Shown one piece after another: positions 50,769 through 59,636 of a DNA stretch of 64,000 bases. The stretch lies in NCBI RefSeq assembly GCF_000142905.1, contig NW_013657620.1:24207-88206 (forward strand), written 5' to 3'. The notes beneath the pieces are model-generated. The model searched no databases, had not been told where the DNA came from, and saw only the letters and a list, made by a program, of their open reading frames with translations. The DNA is from Thecamonas trahens ATCC 50062 (lineage: Eukaryota; Apusozoa; Apusomonadida; Apusomonadidae). The translations under genes were made by a program, and so were the position numbers. Numbering within the stretch: position 1 is the first letter of the stretch; the number at the start of each line of letters is the position of its first letter.

Positions 50769-52730
50769 TCATTTCGAATCAAGCGAGGTGGGTGCCGGCG
50801 AGGGTGAGAGCGAGGCCGAGGTCGAAGAGACCCTTGACCGTGACGGGACTCGTGAGCGGAAGCGAGGCGAGGGCGAGCCAGTGGCCACTCGCGGAACGGC
50901 ACCGAGCGAGGCGCGAGCGGAGCGGAGCGGGGGCGATGTCTTCACAGGCGGGTGCAGCTCTCCTTGAGAGCGCGAGCCCGAGAGCGGCAGAGAGCCCAAG
51001 GCGACCCGCGATTCGAGCGGGGGGGGAGCTTGCTTGCTGACGCGACGAACGGATCGCTTGCCTCTCTTGGCAGCGTTGGCCACGTCCAGCGACGACGACG
51101 AGAACGATGAGCCTGTGAGAGCGGCTCGATTGCGTTTCACCCGCGAGTCAGCGCTCGAGTTGGTGACGATGCGGCGGCGAGGGCGGGCGCCACGAGCAGG
51201 TGATGTCGATGACGCGCCGTTCTGGGATGCCGAGCGGACGTGGGCGCGCGAGCCGAGTGAGCTGCGCCGACCAGGCCTGCCACCGCTTCCCTGCCGCGGC
51301 AGCTGTAGCAAGTCCTGCCTGTCAGCGCTGCCGACGAGGGCATCTGCAACAGCGACGGCCTGGGACGACGACGGAGTAACAGGCAAGGTCGGCGAGCGCA
51401 TGGTGGTGTTGGATGACGGGCTGTGGTCGGAGAATTCGGTAGCCGACTCGAAGCCCGACTCGAACGGGGTATGAAGGATATCAACACCACCGAGTGAGAC
51501 CGAAATGGAGCGGTTGGGCAAGTCGCGCCATACTGGCCCGTCGTCTGCGGCGTTGGTCTTGGAGTCGAGGGTGACCGCCATGGCGCGCTCGAGCCGGCCC
51601 GTCGAGACGGCGTACGCCAGTGACACGTCTCTGACGGCCGCAGTTTGCCTGCAGCGGATGCAGACGATGACGGCGACGACGACGAGCAGGGCGACCACGC
51701 CCACAATCAGCGCAACCTCGGCGGCTAGAGTAACCGAAGAGAGGCCAAAGATGGGCGAGCGCGGCGGCGGCGGCGGTGGAGGCGACGGGACCGATGTTGA
51801 AGTCCGGCTTGCTGTGCCAAGCAGCAAGCCCGAAGCCAAAAAACCGTCGGCTGAGCAGGCGACGGCGGGAGGGCTGAGCGGATCGAGATCGTCGATGGCC
51901 GGACAGGCAGCGTCAAGGCCAACAAACGAAACACCACGGCGGGCGCGGACAGTGACATTGCCAGCAATGACAGCTCGGGAGCCATTCGGCGCCAGCTTGA
52001 AGATCACGCACCCGAGCTCATCCGCAGCACACGCGCATCCAGGTGAAGCCGGGACCGGAGCCGGACCGACACCTGGGACGACACGGCAGAGCGAAGCATG
52101 GCCGGTCTCGGGCACATAGTCGCAAATCTGGGCCGTCGTGGTGAGCTGCGGCTGGGCCGCTGATTGAAGGTGAAAGACGCCCGCTGCGACGTGGAGATCA
52201 AATTGGGACCAGACAGCCTCTGCAGCTTCTGCTGGGCAGGGAGCGGCAGTAGATGCAGACGGCGAAGTGTCCTCAGCGATGGGTGGATGGAAGAGATTGA
52301 CCCAGACCGACCGAGCAGTGATGGCGCCATGCCATGTGCCGACGACAGCTTGGCAATAGGAGAGCGAGTCAATTAGCGGCGAGCAGAGCGAAGCGAGCGA
52401 GGGAGCATCTGAGCAAAGAGACGAAGCAGGCCAAGTTGACATAGTATCAGACAGACCATGTCGAAGACCAGAGTATGAGGCACATGTATTTGATGTCGAA
52501 TTCCAGTCACAAGCTGCCCATCCCGAGCTCGAGCTCGTCGACTCGAAACTAGCTTTGCAAGACAAGCATCCAGCAAGTTGGCCACACGACGACGTCAGCC
52601 CATGTTCCATTATGGGTGCGCTTACGGAGGTTACAGAGGATATGAAGGAGAGAAGGAGAACAAGGCCAAGTGTTACATGCAAACTCATTACCCATGTTCT
52701 CCTTGCCTTCTCTACCAACACCATACTCAT
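50769..52730 (-). CDS. Single-pass surface protein with PSI-like Cys module
   Basis: About 653 residues, starting at the ATG at 52730 (MSMVLVEKAR), or at 52688 (MSLHVTLGLVLLLSF), which also gives a signal peptide. The frame remains open further upstream without a better start. A plexin/PSI-like patch, SCGQLAGCLSCK then WAACDWNSTSNTC, follows the leader. A poly-Pro stretch precedes one transmembrane segment (VTLAAEVALIVGVVALLVVVA). The cytosolic tail (about 320 residues) is rich in Ser, Arg and Pro with many RRxS-type sites, suggesting phosphorylation, but no kinase or other domain is visible. Ligand and function are unknown. Confidence 0.65.
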   Translation of the reverse strand: MSMVLVEKARRTWVMSLHVTLGLVLLLSFISSVTSVSAPIMEHGLTSSCGQLAGCLSCKASFESTSSSSGWAACDWNSTSNTCASYSGLRHGLSDTMSTWPASSLCSDAPSLASLCSPLIDSLSYCQAVVGTWHGAITARSVWVNLFHPPIAEDTSPSASTAAPCPAEAAEAVWSQFDLHVAAGVFHLQSAAQPQLTTTAQICDYVPETGHASLCRVVPGVGPAPVPASPGCACAADELGCVIFKLAPNGSRAVIAGNVTVRARRGVSFVGLDAACPAIDDLDPLSPPAVACSADGFLASGLLLGTASRTSTSVPSPPPPPPPRSPIFGLSSVTLAAEVALIVGVVALLVVVAVIVCIRCRQTAAVRDVSLAYAVSTGRLERAMAVTLDSKTNAADDGPVWRDLPNRSISVSLGGVDILHTPFESGFESATEFSDHSPSSNTTMRSPTLPVTPSSSQAVAVADALVGSADRQDLLQLPRQGSGGRPGRRSSLGSRAHVRSASQNGASSTSPARGARPRRRIVTNSSADSRVKRNRAALTGSSFSSSSLDVANAAKRGKRSVRRVSKQAPPPLESRVALGSLPLSGSRSQGELHPPVKTSPPLRSARASLGAVPRVATGSPSPRFRSRVPSRSRVSSTSASLSPSPAPTSLDSK

Positions 52731-53465
52731 ACACCACGTCAAGTACAGGCTTGGAAAGTCGGGGGTGAGCCGTGCCAATCGTTGTTCGCTCGAGAAAGTC
52801 GCGTAACAAACGTTCGTTAATTGGTATGACAGAAAAAAAATCTCTTTCCGCTCTCCGCTCCACGTGCTGCACAACCAGTTGGTAACGACGAGGAATGTCC
52901 TGGAGATGGGAGCAGTGATAAGCGAGTGTACGAGGCTGATGAGTACTAGCGAGGGTGGGAGAGGAGGGGGCAGGGGTGTAACCGTGTGGCGTAGCGGAAG
53001 AGTTTGAGTGAGTCGAGCGTTGGCCAAAGGGTGGTGGAATTGGTGGGGGATCTGGGTGGTGGAGACTGGTGACGAGGGTGAGGAGTAGTGGCGAAGGATG
53101 GAGAGGCCGTGATCGTGCGCTGGCTCTTGTCGCCGTCGCCAACGCTATCACTCACTGCACGCTGAAGCACAGTGAGCGCAAGCGGGGCGCTTGGTCGACG
53201 AAGATGCGCTTTGCCGACAGAACCGAGAAACGTATCGCCATCACCCATGATCATGTACTCCAGCCTGAGCGCTGATGAGGGCAGGAAGCTGATGTACGCG
53301 GCCGCGCTTTGCAGAGTCGTGCAGAGGGCATCGACGGCAGCACACACCCATGTACCATCATCTACTGCACCACAGTATGTCTTTGTCAACCAACTCCTCT
53401 GACCAACGATTAACTCTTGTTCATATTAGTACACCTCATCATCAGCAGCACTCGACTCATTAATC
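52731..53465. other. Divergent intergenic region, nothing coding
   Basis: Between the PSI-like gene and the SKA3-like gene. ORFs here lack sensible composition on both strands. It probably holds the promoters of both genes, but no specific element is recognised. Confidence 0.45.
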
Positions 53466-55045
53466 ATGGCAACCGATGTGGCGGCATGCCTTGACGCCTT
53501 TCACCACGCACTGGCCGCAGACTTTGGTGGCATGCGAGCCACGGCAGAGCAAATGCGCTCAGTTGTAGACATGCCTCCACTCTCTGCAGATGATGGTAAG
53601 CTTCCATTCCCACTCCCCATGCCCATCCCCCCCCCCCCTTCTCCCTCGCTCTTTCCGTAAATTTCAAATTTTGTGTTCCTTTGGCAACGCGCGCCACCAG
53701 AGCACCTGCTAGCCATGGCGGGCGACTTACGACGACGAGCATGTTGGGGCGGCGATGCGGGTGGGGAACAACAGGCTCGCGTGCTCAAGAGACTAAGAAT
53801 GAAGTGACTGCTCGGGTGGGCAAGGTCCAGGAGGCGTGTGCCTCGCTCGCGGGCTCGCTGGAAGACGCGCCGTCGGTGGCCGATGTGGTGGCGGCGGTGC
53901 GGGCGCTGATGGCCGCCAACGCGGCGCAGCTGGCGGCTCTGGCAGGTGGGGACGAGACTGCGTCTGGCAAGTTTGGTGATGTCGGTACGGACACTGCTGG
54001 CGACGGTGTGGGCTATGGCATGGGCATGCACGAGCTGGACGACGAGCCGACCGGCTGGTCGCCTGTCGCCGACAAGTCCGCCGCCGCCGGCCTCGACGAG
54101 CCGGTTGTCAGCTCTTTGCCAACCCACACTCCACTGACGACCAATACGGCAATGAGGGCCCCGGTTGCTGCGATGGGAAGCCCGGGATCGGCCTTCCGCA
54201 CGCCCGGGAAGAAGGCGCCACGGGCAGCCGCGCTGATGGCCGAGAGCGGACTCGCCACGCCGACCCTCGAAGACTTTGGCCTCTCTGCGGCATCAATGGC
54301 AGCACTCTCGCTCTCGCAAAACGCACCACCATCTCAGCTTGAGTATCAGCCGCGGCCTGCGGCCCAGCGGACAGTTGAGCCCGTGGTTCAGACCAAGCCA
54401 GTGGCAGCGACAGTCGCGACGCCTGTAGCGCCGCGCGTCGCTGCGGCCACGCAGGCAGAGCCGCGCGTCCCTGCACCCACACAGGCAAAGCCTGCCCCAA
54501 CTGAGAACGAGTGGGACATGCTCGAATCTCCCGAACCGATGGCCATGCCGTCGAGCTTGGCTGCAACCGGAGGCTACGACGAGGCCAAGACGCCTGCCCG
54601 GCCGACGGCAGCTGCGGGCGCCGGCGCCGCTGAGCCGGCGGCCGAGCCGGCAGCGGCACTGGCGCCCAAGACGCCGCTGCTTCAGCGGTGCGCGGCGCTG
54701 GAAGCCAAGACGCCGATGTTTGACCGGCTGTCGATGTCTGAGACCAAGCGGGTGTACCCCGAGGGCCTTGATGTGCTCACGCCGCTCGAGGACGACTCTG
54801 CTATCCCGGCATACCTCCGGGTGCAGGTCTCGCTCAAGTGCGTCAACTCGACGCTCGAGGAGATTAACCAGCTGCTCGCAGACAAGTTTGAGGCCGGTGA
54901 CGAGCCGTTCTTCACCCAGGACGAGCTCCTGGAGCTCGGGCTTCAGCGGTCGCAGATGAAGGCCATCGTCCTCATCCTCGTCAATGTCCGCGCCGTTGCT
55001 TCACGCAAGGTCGGCACCGCCACCCGCTACGTGGTCCGTGTGTAG
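53466..55045 (+). CDS. SKA3: SKA3-like spindle/kinetochore protein, at least one intron
   Basis: Exon 1 (53466-53595) encodes a helical start, MATDVAACLDAFHHAL. The donor GTAAGC is at 53596. Acceptor 53700 (CCACCAG) requires one missing base in GGGG (53746-53749 or 53763-53766) and gives about 491 residues. Acceptor 53774 (AACAACAG) joins in frame without a correction and gives 466. An N-terminal coiled-coil segment (VTARVGKVQEACASLAG) precedes TPTLEDFGLSAASM, like the SKA3 motif LSDFGLE. The C-terminus (TLEEINQLLADKF, then FFTQDELLELGLQRSQM, ending YVVRV) resembles the C-terminal block of plant SKA3. SKA3 is part of the complex that couples kinetochores to microtubules. The family is divergent, so the call is moderate. 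Confidence 0.6.
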
Positions 55046-55395
55046 CTGGCAAAGAGATAAACTGTATCATGATCAGCATCAGCCAAACCCGGCCCTTGGC
55101 CCAGCCCGGCCCGTGCCCCCGCCCGACCTCCTCTCCCGCGAAACTCGACCAACTGGCATGACCCCGACCCGACTCACTGGCCCTGGGCAGGGACACAAGC
55201 TACGAGCACAAGTCCAAGTCGCGAGAGGCGACACGCGACTGTAGAAGAAGAGTCGGAGGAGGCGCGGACAGGAGAAGGACAAAGAGAGGGGCTATGTTTG
55301 ACGACGTGTCGTTTGAGTGGGTTGGCGGCGGATGGATACCTGTGGCCGTCGCTCCGTGAGGCTCGGACAATTGGGTGGTGGCCAAGGTCATTGCC
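55046..55395. other. Intergenic, nothing coding
   Basis: 350 bp of C-rich then mixed DNA. No supported gene or repeat. Confidence 0.45.
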
Positions 55396-55677
55396 ATGGA
55401 CATGGCCATCATCGGTCTGCCCATTGTTACTCTGGCAATTATTGTCTGGTCCATGCTGTGGTTTTGCTTCCTCGGGCCAGAGCTCCGTCGTCGGAAGCGT
55501 CTCCGTCGTGAGCGACGTCGTCGCATCCGTGCTGCCCGCACTGCCGCCGATCGCGTTCGAAGCGCTGTCGATGGCGATGGCGATGGCGATGGCGACGAGG
55601 CCTCTGCTGAACCACGGGTGGCTGCGGCGACAGGCGTGGATACATCTGCTAGGCAGGGGATGCGGCACAGGACATGA
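55396..55677 (+). CDS. Short single-span membrane protein
   Basis: 93 residues. MDMAIIGLPIVTLAIIVW begins a strong hydrophobic segment, followed by a basic run (RRRKRLRRERRRRIRAAR) and a GATGGC-repeat-encoded DGDGDGDGDE. This is a plausible N-out or N-tail membrane micro-protein with a positive-inside flank. No homologue is recognised. The opposite-strand ORFs have poor composition. It could be a 5' fragment of a larger spliced gene. Confidence 0.4.
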   Translation: MDMAIIGLPIVTLAIIVWSMLWFCFLGPELRRRKRLRRERRRRIRAARTAADRVRSAVDGDGDGDGDEASAEPRVAAATGVDTSARQGMRHRT

Positions 55678-55861
55678 AAGCGCGCGATGTGGACCCAGGG
55701 GGAATGGGGTGGGGTGCGGGCAAGGTCGTTTCGGATGGCGATGACGCCCAGATGCGCAAGGGCCGACTGCCATGCAGCGGTACCAGCATCTGCGGCCGAG
55801 CAAGGACTACGAGTCCGTTGGGCTGCTTTGCATCCCCACATTAAAGCAGTGCGCGTGAGGT

Positions 55862-57201
55862 TTACTGGACCGCCGGCGCAGCGGGGTCGAGCTCGTGGTC
55901 AGCCTCGGGCGGAGGGGTGTCGCGGTGGCGGAGCGTCTCGAGGACCGAGAAGCCGAGGATGACGACGGCAATGCCGGCCAGACGGACCGGCGAAGAGTGG
56001 ACGGCAGCAGAAGGCTCAATCCAGCCGTGGATGTAGTCGACGAGGACGGTGGTGGGGACGCAGAGCATGTTGGCGATGGCCACAAAGAGCGGTGACGAAA
56101 CGAGGAGGGCGACAAAGACAAAGACGTTGAGCGCCTTGAGCAGGAGCTGCGCAATGAGCGTCCACAGCCAGACCTGGCCACTCGGCGGAAGCTCGACAGG
56201 ATGCTTCTGGCCGTACTGCTGGATGAGGAAGCCAGGCGCGAGGACAAAGGCCATGAGGCCCATGAGAGTGACGTAGCCAGTGAGGTACGAGATGTTGGCG
56301 CCGCGAAGAGTCATGTTGAAAAAGACAAGACCCAACGCAAGGAGAAGGCCGGCAAAGGCACAGATGATATCACCGGCAACAGGATTGGGGGCGTGCGACG
56401 AGTCGTGCTCCGCCATTGCAGTCATGGCTGTTCCGCCGAGGCAGAGGACCACTGCCAGCGACTTGCCCCACGTCGCCGACTCGCCCAACAGCAGCCACGA
56501 GAGGCCGTAGACAAAGACAGCAGACGACGAGACAAAGGTGATGGCCGATCCAGGCGAGGTCAGCGCCAGGCCTGCAAACGAAGCAGCGTTGGAGAGGGCA
56601 AACAGCGCCGCAACCCCACCCGAGACACCCGCCAGCTTGGCCATGCTCATCTTCCGAGCCGCCAGCGTAGCTTTCAAGTTCTCCCACAGCGACATCTCTC
56701 CACCATCCGCCCCACCTACGACTCGCTGGTCCGCTGCGGTCAGCAGCGGCGCTGCCTCGCCTTGACCAAGTCGACCACGATCACAATCACGATCACGAGC
56801 ACGAGCACGATCATCCGCAAGGTGATCATCCGCAAGGTGATCATCCGCAAGGTGATGGCGACGTTGACCACCCATGCGTGACGCAATCATATGGCGAGGA
56901 GATGGAAGCGGATCATATGGCGAGGGGATGGAAGCGGATCAGGGGCAGCAATGGACTTGCCCGTGGAGAGGCATGGCCAGATGAGGTAGACAAGGGGAGC
57001 AGCGAGAGCATTGAGGATGGCATTGATGAATGATTGAAGAAATGGTTGCTTGTAATCGAGTCCGGTCGAGACATGCTTGAGTGCCTGCACATAGCCCACG
57101 TACGACGCCACAATCCCACCTGCAAGTCCCAACTGTACCCATAACCCGTTCCTGCCCTTGCGCTCACGAGTGCTCCCACCAACTCTCTCTGCCTTTCCCA
57201 T
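55862..57201 (-). CDS. SLC35F-type (EamA/DMT) transporter, with a frame-changing tandem duplication
   Basis: About 437 residues, from the ATG at 57201. TM1 and TM2 (LGLAGGIVASYVGYVQ, then an SFINAILNALAAPLVYLIW segment) lie before a long cytosolic loop. Eight more hydrophobic segments follow, including AALFALSNAASFAGLALT, TFVSSSAVFVYGLSWLLLGE and GKSLAVVLCLGGTAMTAMAE. The FVSSSAVFVY segment and the loop position match SLC35F5/DUF914 transporters; substrates are unknown. The two halves are in different frames. A 26-bp tandem duplication (56886-56937) lies at the junction, and removing one unit restores a single frame. The loop also has HLADD repeated three times. Confidence 0.72.
56809..56853 (-). 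repeat. 15-bp tandem repeat, three copies
   Basis: Three exact units at 56809-56823, 56824-56838 and 56839-56853, read in the transporter as HLADD x3. In-frame length makes them harmless to the frame. Confidence 0.9.
56886..56937 (-). repeat. 26-bp tandem duplication breaking a reading frame
   Basis: Two units, 56886-56911 and 56912-56937, differing at one base. Each reads DPLPSPRHM. Because 26 is not a multiple of three, the second copy shifts the frame between the two halves of the transporter. Confidence 0.9.
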
Positions 57202-57542
57202 ATTCCCTCCAAACACCTCGTCGGATTGAGTTGACTGTCTCGTGTGACTCGCCGCACTCGTCCGACTCGCCGCACTCGTCCGACTCGCTGCACTCGTCCG
57301 ACTCGCCGCGCGCACCTCACCATCACCTGCCTCTGCGAGTCAGACAGATGCTCAGTTGTGATGGGCGGTGATGACATGAATTGGCACATGCTGGATGGGG
57401 ATCGATTGGTTGGCATTCAAACTCTGCTGGGTATTAGCGGGCGGATTGGCATGCGAGGAGGAGGAGGAGGAGAGGGAGGGGGGGAAGGGTAGTTTGTGTG
57501 GACTCGTTTCCCCGTGGCCTACGTGCAGCTGTACATCATTGA
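57202..57542. other. 5' region with 18-bp repeats and GA-rich tract
   Basis: An 18-bp repeat (about 3.5 copies, 57245-57310) would read as RTSAAS if the transporter started at 57315, but the ATG at 57201 is as good. A GAGGAG tract (57451-57487) is pyrimidine on the transporter sense strand. Nothing else is seen. Confidence 0.55.
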
Positions 57543-59636
57543 CTACGATGATGACGATGATGACGATGGTGATAAAGTTGAGGAGCGAGTAGCGGCTCGG
57601 GTTGAGTCCGAAGTGCTTGCATGCTTTCTGTAGATCTTGTCCGACTCGTTCGACTTGCCCATCGCGTCCTCCTCCAGCGAGGACGCAATTGACTGAGCCC
57701 GCCCCCGCCTAGTGGCGGCAAAGACGATCGCGCCGACTGACGTGAGGACGAGGATAATTGCCACAGCCGAGACGGTGATGAGCAATGTGCTGCGTGCGAA
57801 AGAGGATGATGGCGACGAAGCAGTCTCTGCCGTCGCGGTCACGACGCAACTCTTAGCGTCGCAGGACACCGAGACGCCGGTGGCTGAGCCGGATGCCGCC
57901 CGGGTCGCGGGGCCGACTAGACGTGCCGCGCTAAACTGTCCTATGACGTTTCCGGCGGTCAAGATGGTGATCTGTGTCCCAGCGTCGAGCAGCCCGTTGA
58001 CCGGGAGCCGGATGATGAGAAGCGGACGCTCGAGGGTCACAGACGTTGTTGCCGTCACGTAAGACTGCGCCACGTTTGCCGGGTCAATTGGGAGCATAAT
58101 CGAGAGCGTGCTTGATGGACCCAAAACGATGGAGCTTGCGGTGACTCGACCGGCACCCGACACGCTCAGCGTGCCGACAACGGTCAACGTGTTGGCGATG
58201 GTGAGCGAGGACGGGACCGTGACCGTTGCCCCAACCCCGACCTGTGCTCCACCAGTCACTGTCATCGGAACACCGATGGTGAGGCCCTGCGTCCCGTTGA
58301 CGACAAGGTCAGCGACGACCGAATCGGTCACCAGCGATCCGGTGTCGCAGAGCGAAACCGAGGCGACCATGCTCGAGACTGGCGTCGCAGGCGCGTACAC
58401 CGTTCCACAGAACGAGATGGCAGCTAGCGTGGTGAGCGGCTCCACAGCGGTGCCCAGGGCGGGCGCTGCGCTCCGCTCAGCCACCGGAATCCACCCCCCG
58501 TCTACATCAAGCGGCGGAGGCGGCGATGGCGGAGGCGGCGACGGCGGCGGAGGCGCTGGCGGAGGCGGCGACGGCGGCGGAGGCGATGGCGGCGGTAGCG
58601 GAGGCGGCGATGGCGGCGGCGATGGCGGCGGAGGTGGGGCTGGGGCGCGGCACTGCGCGGTCGAGTAGTCGCCGATCACACGACTCACCTCGCCGGACGC
58701 CAGGGTGACTTTGCGGATGACCGAGTTGGCCACGCACGCCTGAACAAAGATCAGCGACGTACCGTCAACCGAGAGCGTCAGCGACCGCGGCTGCAGCCGT
58801 GCGGCGGCACCGAGAGCATCAACTGGATCAAAGACGCTGGCACCGCCTGCGATGTTGATCACTTTGCCGGTGGCCACGGCGACAGAGCGGATGGTGCTCG
58901 TGTCGGCGACATACAATGTCGCGCCATCGCTCGAGAGCGCTAGCGCCCGGGGCGAGTCGAACCGAGCAGCGGCACCAGTGGCATCAATGCGCCCGGCGGC
59001 ACCTGCTGTGCCTGCAAGAGTTGACACAGTTGCCGCAGCGAGGTCAACTCGACGCACAACATGGTTGCCACGATCCGCCACGTACAGCGTCGTGTCATCA
59101 ACAGCCAGATGAACCGGCGACGAGAAGGATGCCGAGGCGCACGCGCCATCAGCCGAGCCGACCGCCCCCACACCGCAAAAGATAGAGACGGCCCAGTTTG
59201 CCCCGGGATCGAGTTTGCGGATGCGGTGGGCCGAGGCACCGATCTCCGACACGTAGACAAAGCCCGCGCCTGATCCGAGGGCAGCTGCCGCCGCCGGCGA
59301 CGAGAACCGTGCCGCCGCGCCGACGCCATCCGTCGAGCCTGGCACGCCCGATGAGCCAGCAACGATAGCAGTGGTCATTTCACCATCCCTCACATGTCCA
59401 GAGTACAGCACATGATTCGTCGGCGAGGGAATGATCAAAGTTGACAACGTCCAGAAAGTGCCAGCGCCGCCGTTGTTCGCCGAACCGCCGCCTTCCACCG
59501 CGAGCCAACCTCCATCGGTGCTGACAAGGCCTCGGGCGGACTGTGTAGCCACCAGAAGAGAGCAAAAAGTCGGGAACGGTAAGAGTATTGCCACAAGTAC
59601 CACAGGGTGCAATAGTGGCGCCACACTTGTTCGCAT
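57543..59636 (-). CDS. NHL-repeat single-pass surface protein with proline hinge
   Basis: 697 residues from the ATG at 59636 (MRTSVAPLLHPVVLVAILLPF, a signal peptide). Residues about 90-340 hold five or six NHL repeats, for example FSSPVHLAVDDTTLYVADRGNHVVRRVD and the matching FDSPRALALSSDGATLYVAD; NHL repeats form propellers for protein binding. A hydroxyproline-glycoprotein-like hinge of SPPPP units follows. A Thr/Ser/Val-rich beta-rich segment comes next, resembling an adhesin beta-helix, with a CGTVY cysteine. One membrane span (LLITVSAVAIILVLTSVGAIV) and a Ser-rich tail end the protein. Ligand unknown. Confidence 0.8.
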   Translation of the reverse strand: MRTSVAPLLHPVVLVAILLPFPTFCSLLVATQSARGLVSTDGGWLAVEGGGSANNGGAGTFWTLSTLIIPSPTNHVLYSGHVRDGEMTTAIVAGSSGVPGSTDGVGAAARFSSPAAAAALGSGAGFVYVSEIGASAHRIRKLDPGANWAVSIFCGVGAVGSADGACASASFSSPVHLAVDDTTLYVADRGNHVVRRVDLAAATVSTLAGTAGAAGRIDATGAAARFDSPRALALSSDGATLYVADTSTIRSVAVATGKVINIAGGASVFDPVDALGAAARLQPRSLTLSVDGTSLIFVQACVANSVIRKVTLASGEVSRVIGDYSTAQCRAPAPPPPPSPPPSPPPLPPPSPPPPSPPPPAPPPPSPPPPSPPPPLDVDGGWIPVAERSAAPALGTAVEPLTTLAAISFCGTVYAPATPVSSMVASVSLCDTGSLVTDSVVADLVVNGTQGLTIGVPMTVTGGAQVGVGATVTVPSSLTIANTLTVVGTLSVSGAGRVTASSIVLGPSSTLSIMLPIDPANVAQSYVTATTSVTLERPLLIIRLPVNGLLDAGTQITILTAGNVIGQFSAARLVGPATRAASGSATGVSVSCDAKSCVVTATAETASSPSSSFARSTLLITVSAVAIILVLTSVGAIVFAATRRGRAQSIASSLEEDAMGKSNESDKIYRKHASTSDSTRAATRSSTLSPSSSSSSS

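Noticed and set aside
55174-55841. Two overlapping minus ORFs of about 210 residues
   Set aside because: Low complexity, no start context, and the plus-strand small membrane protein fits better.
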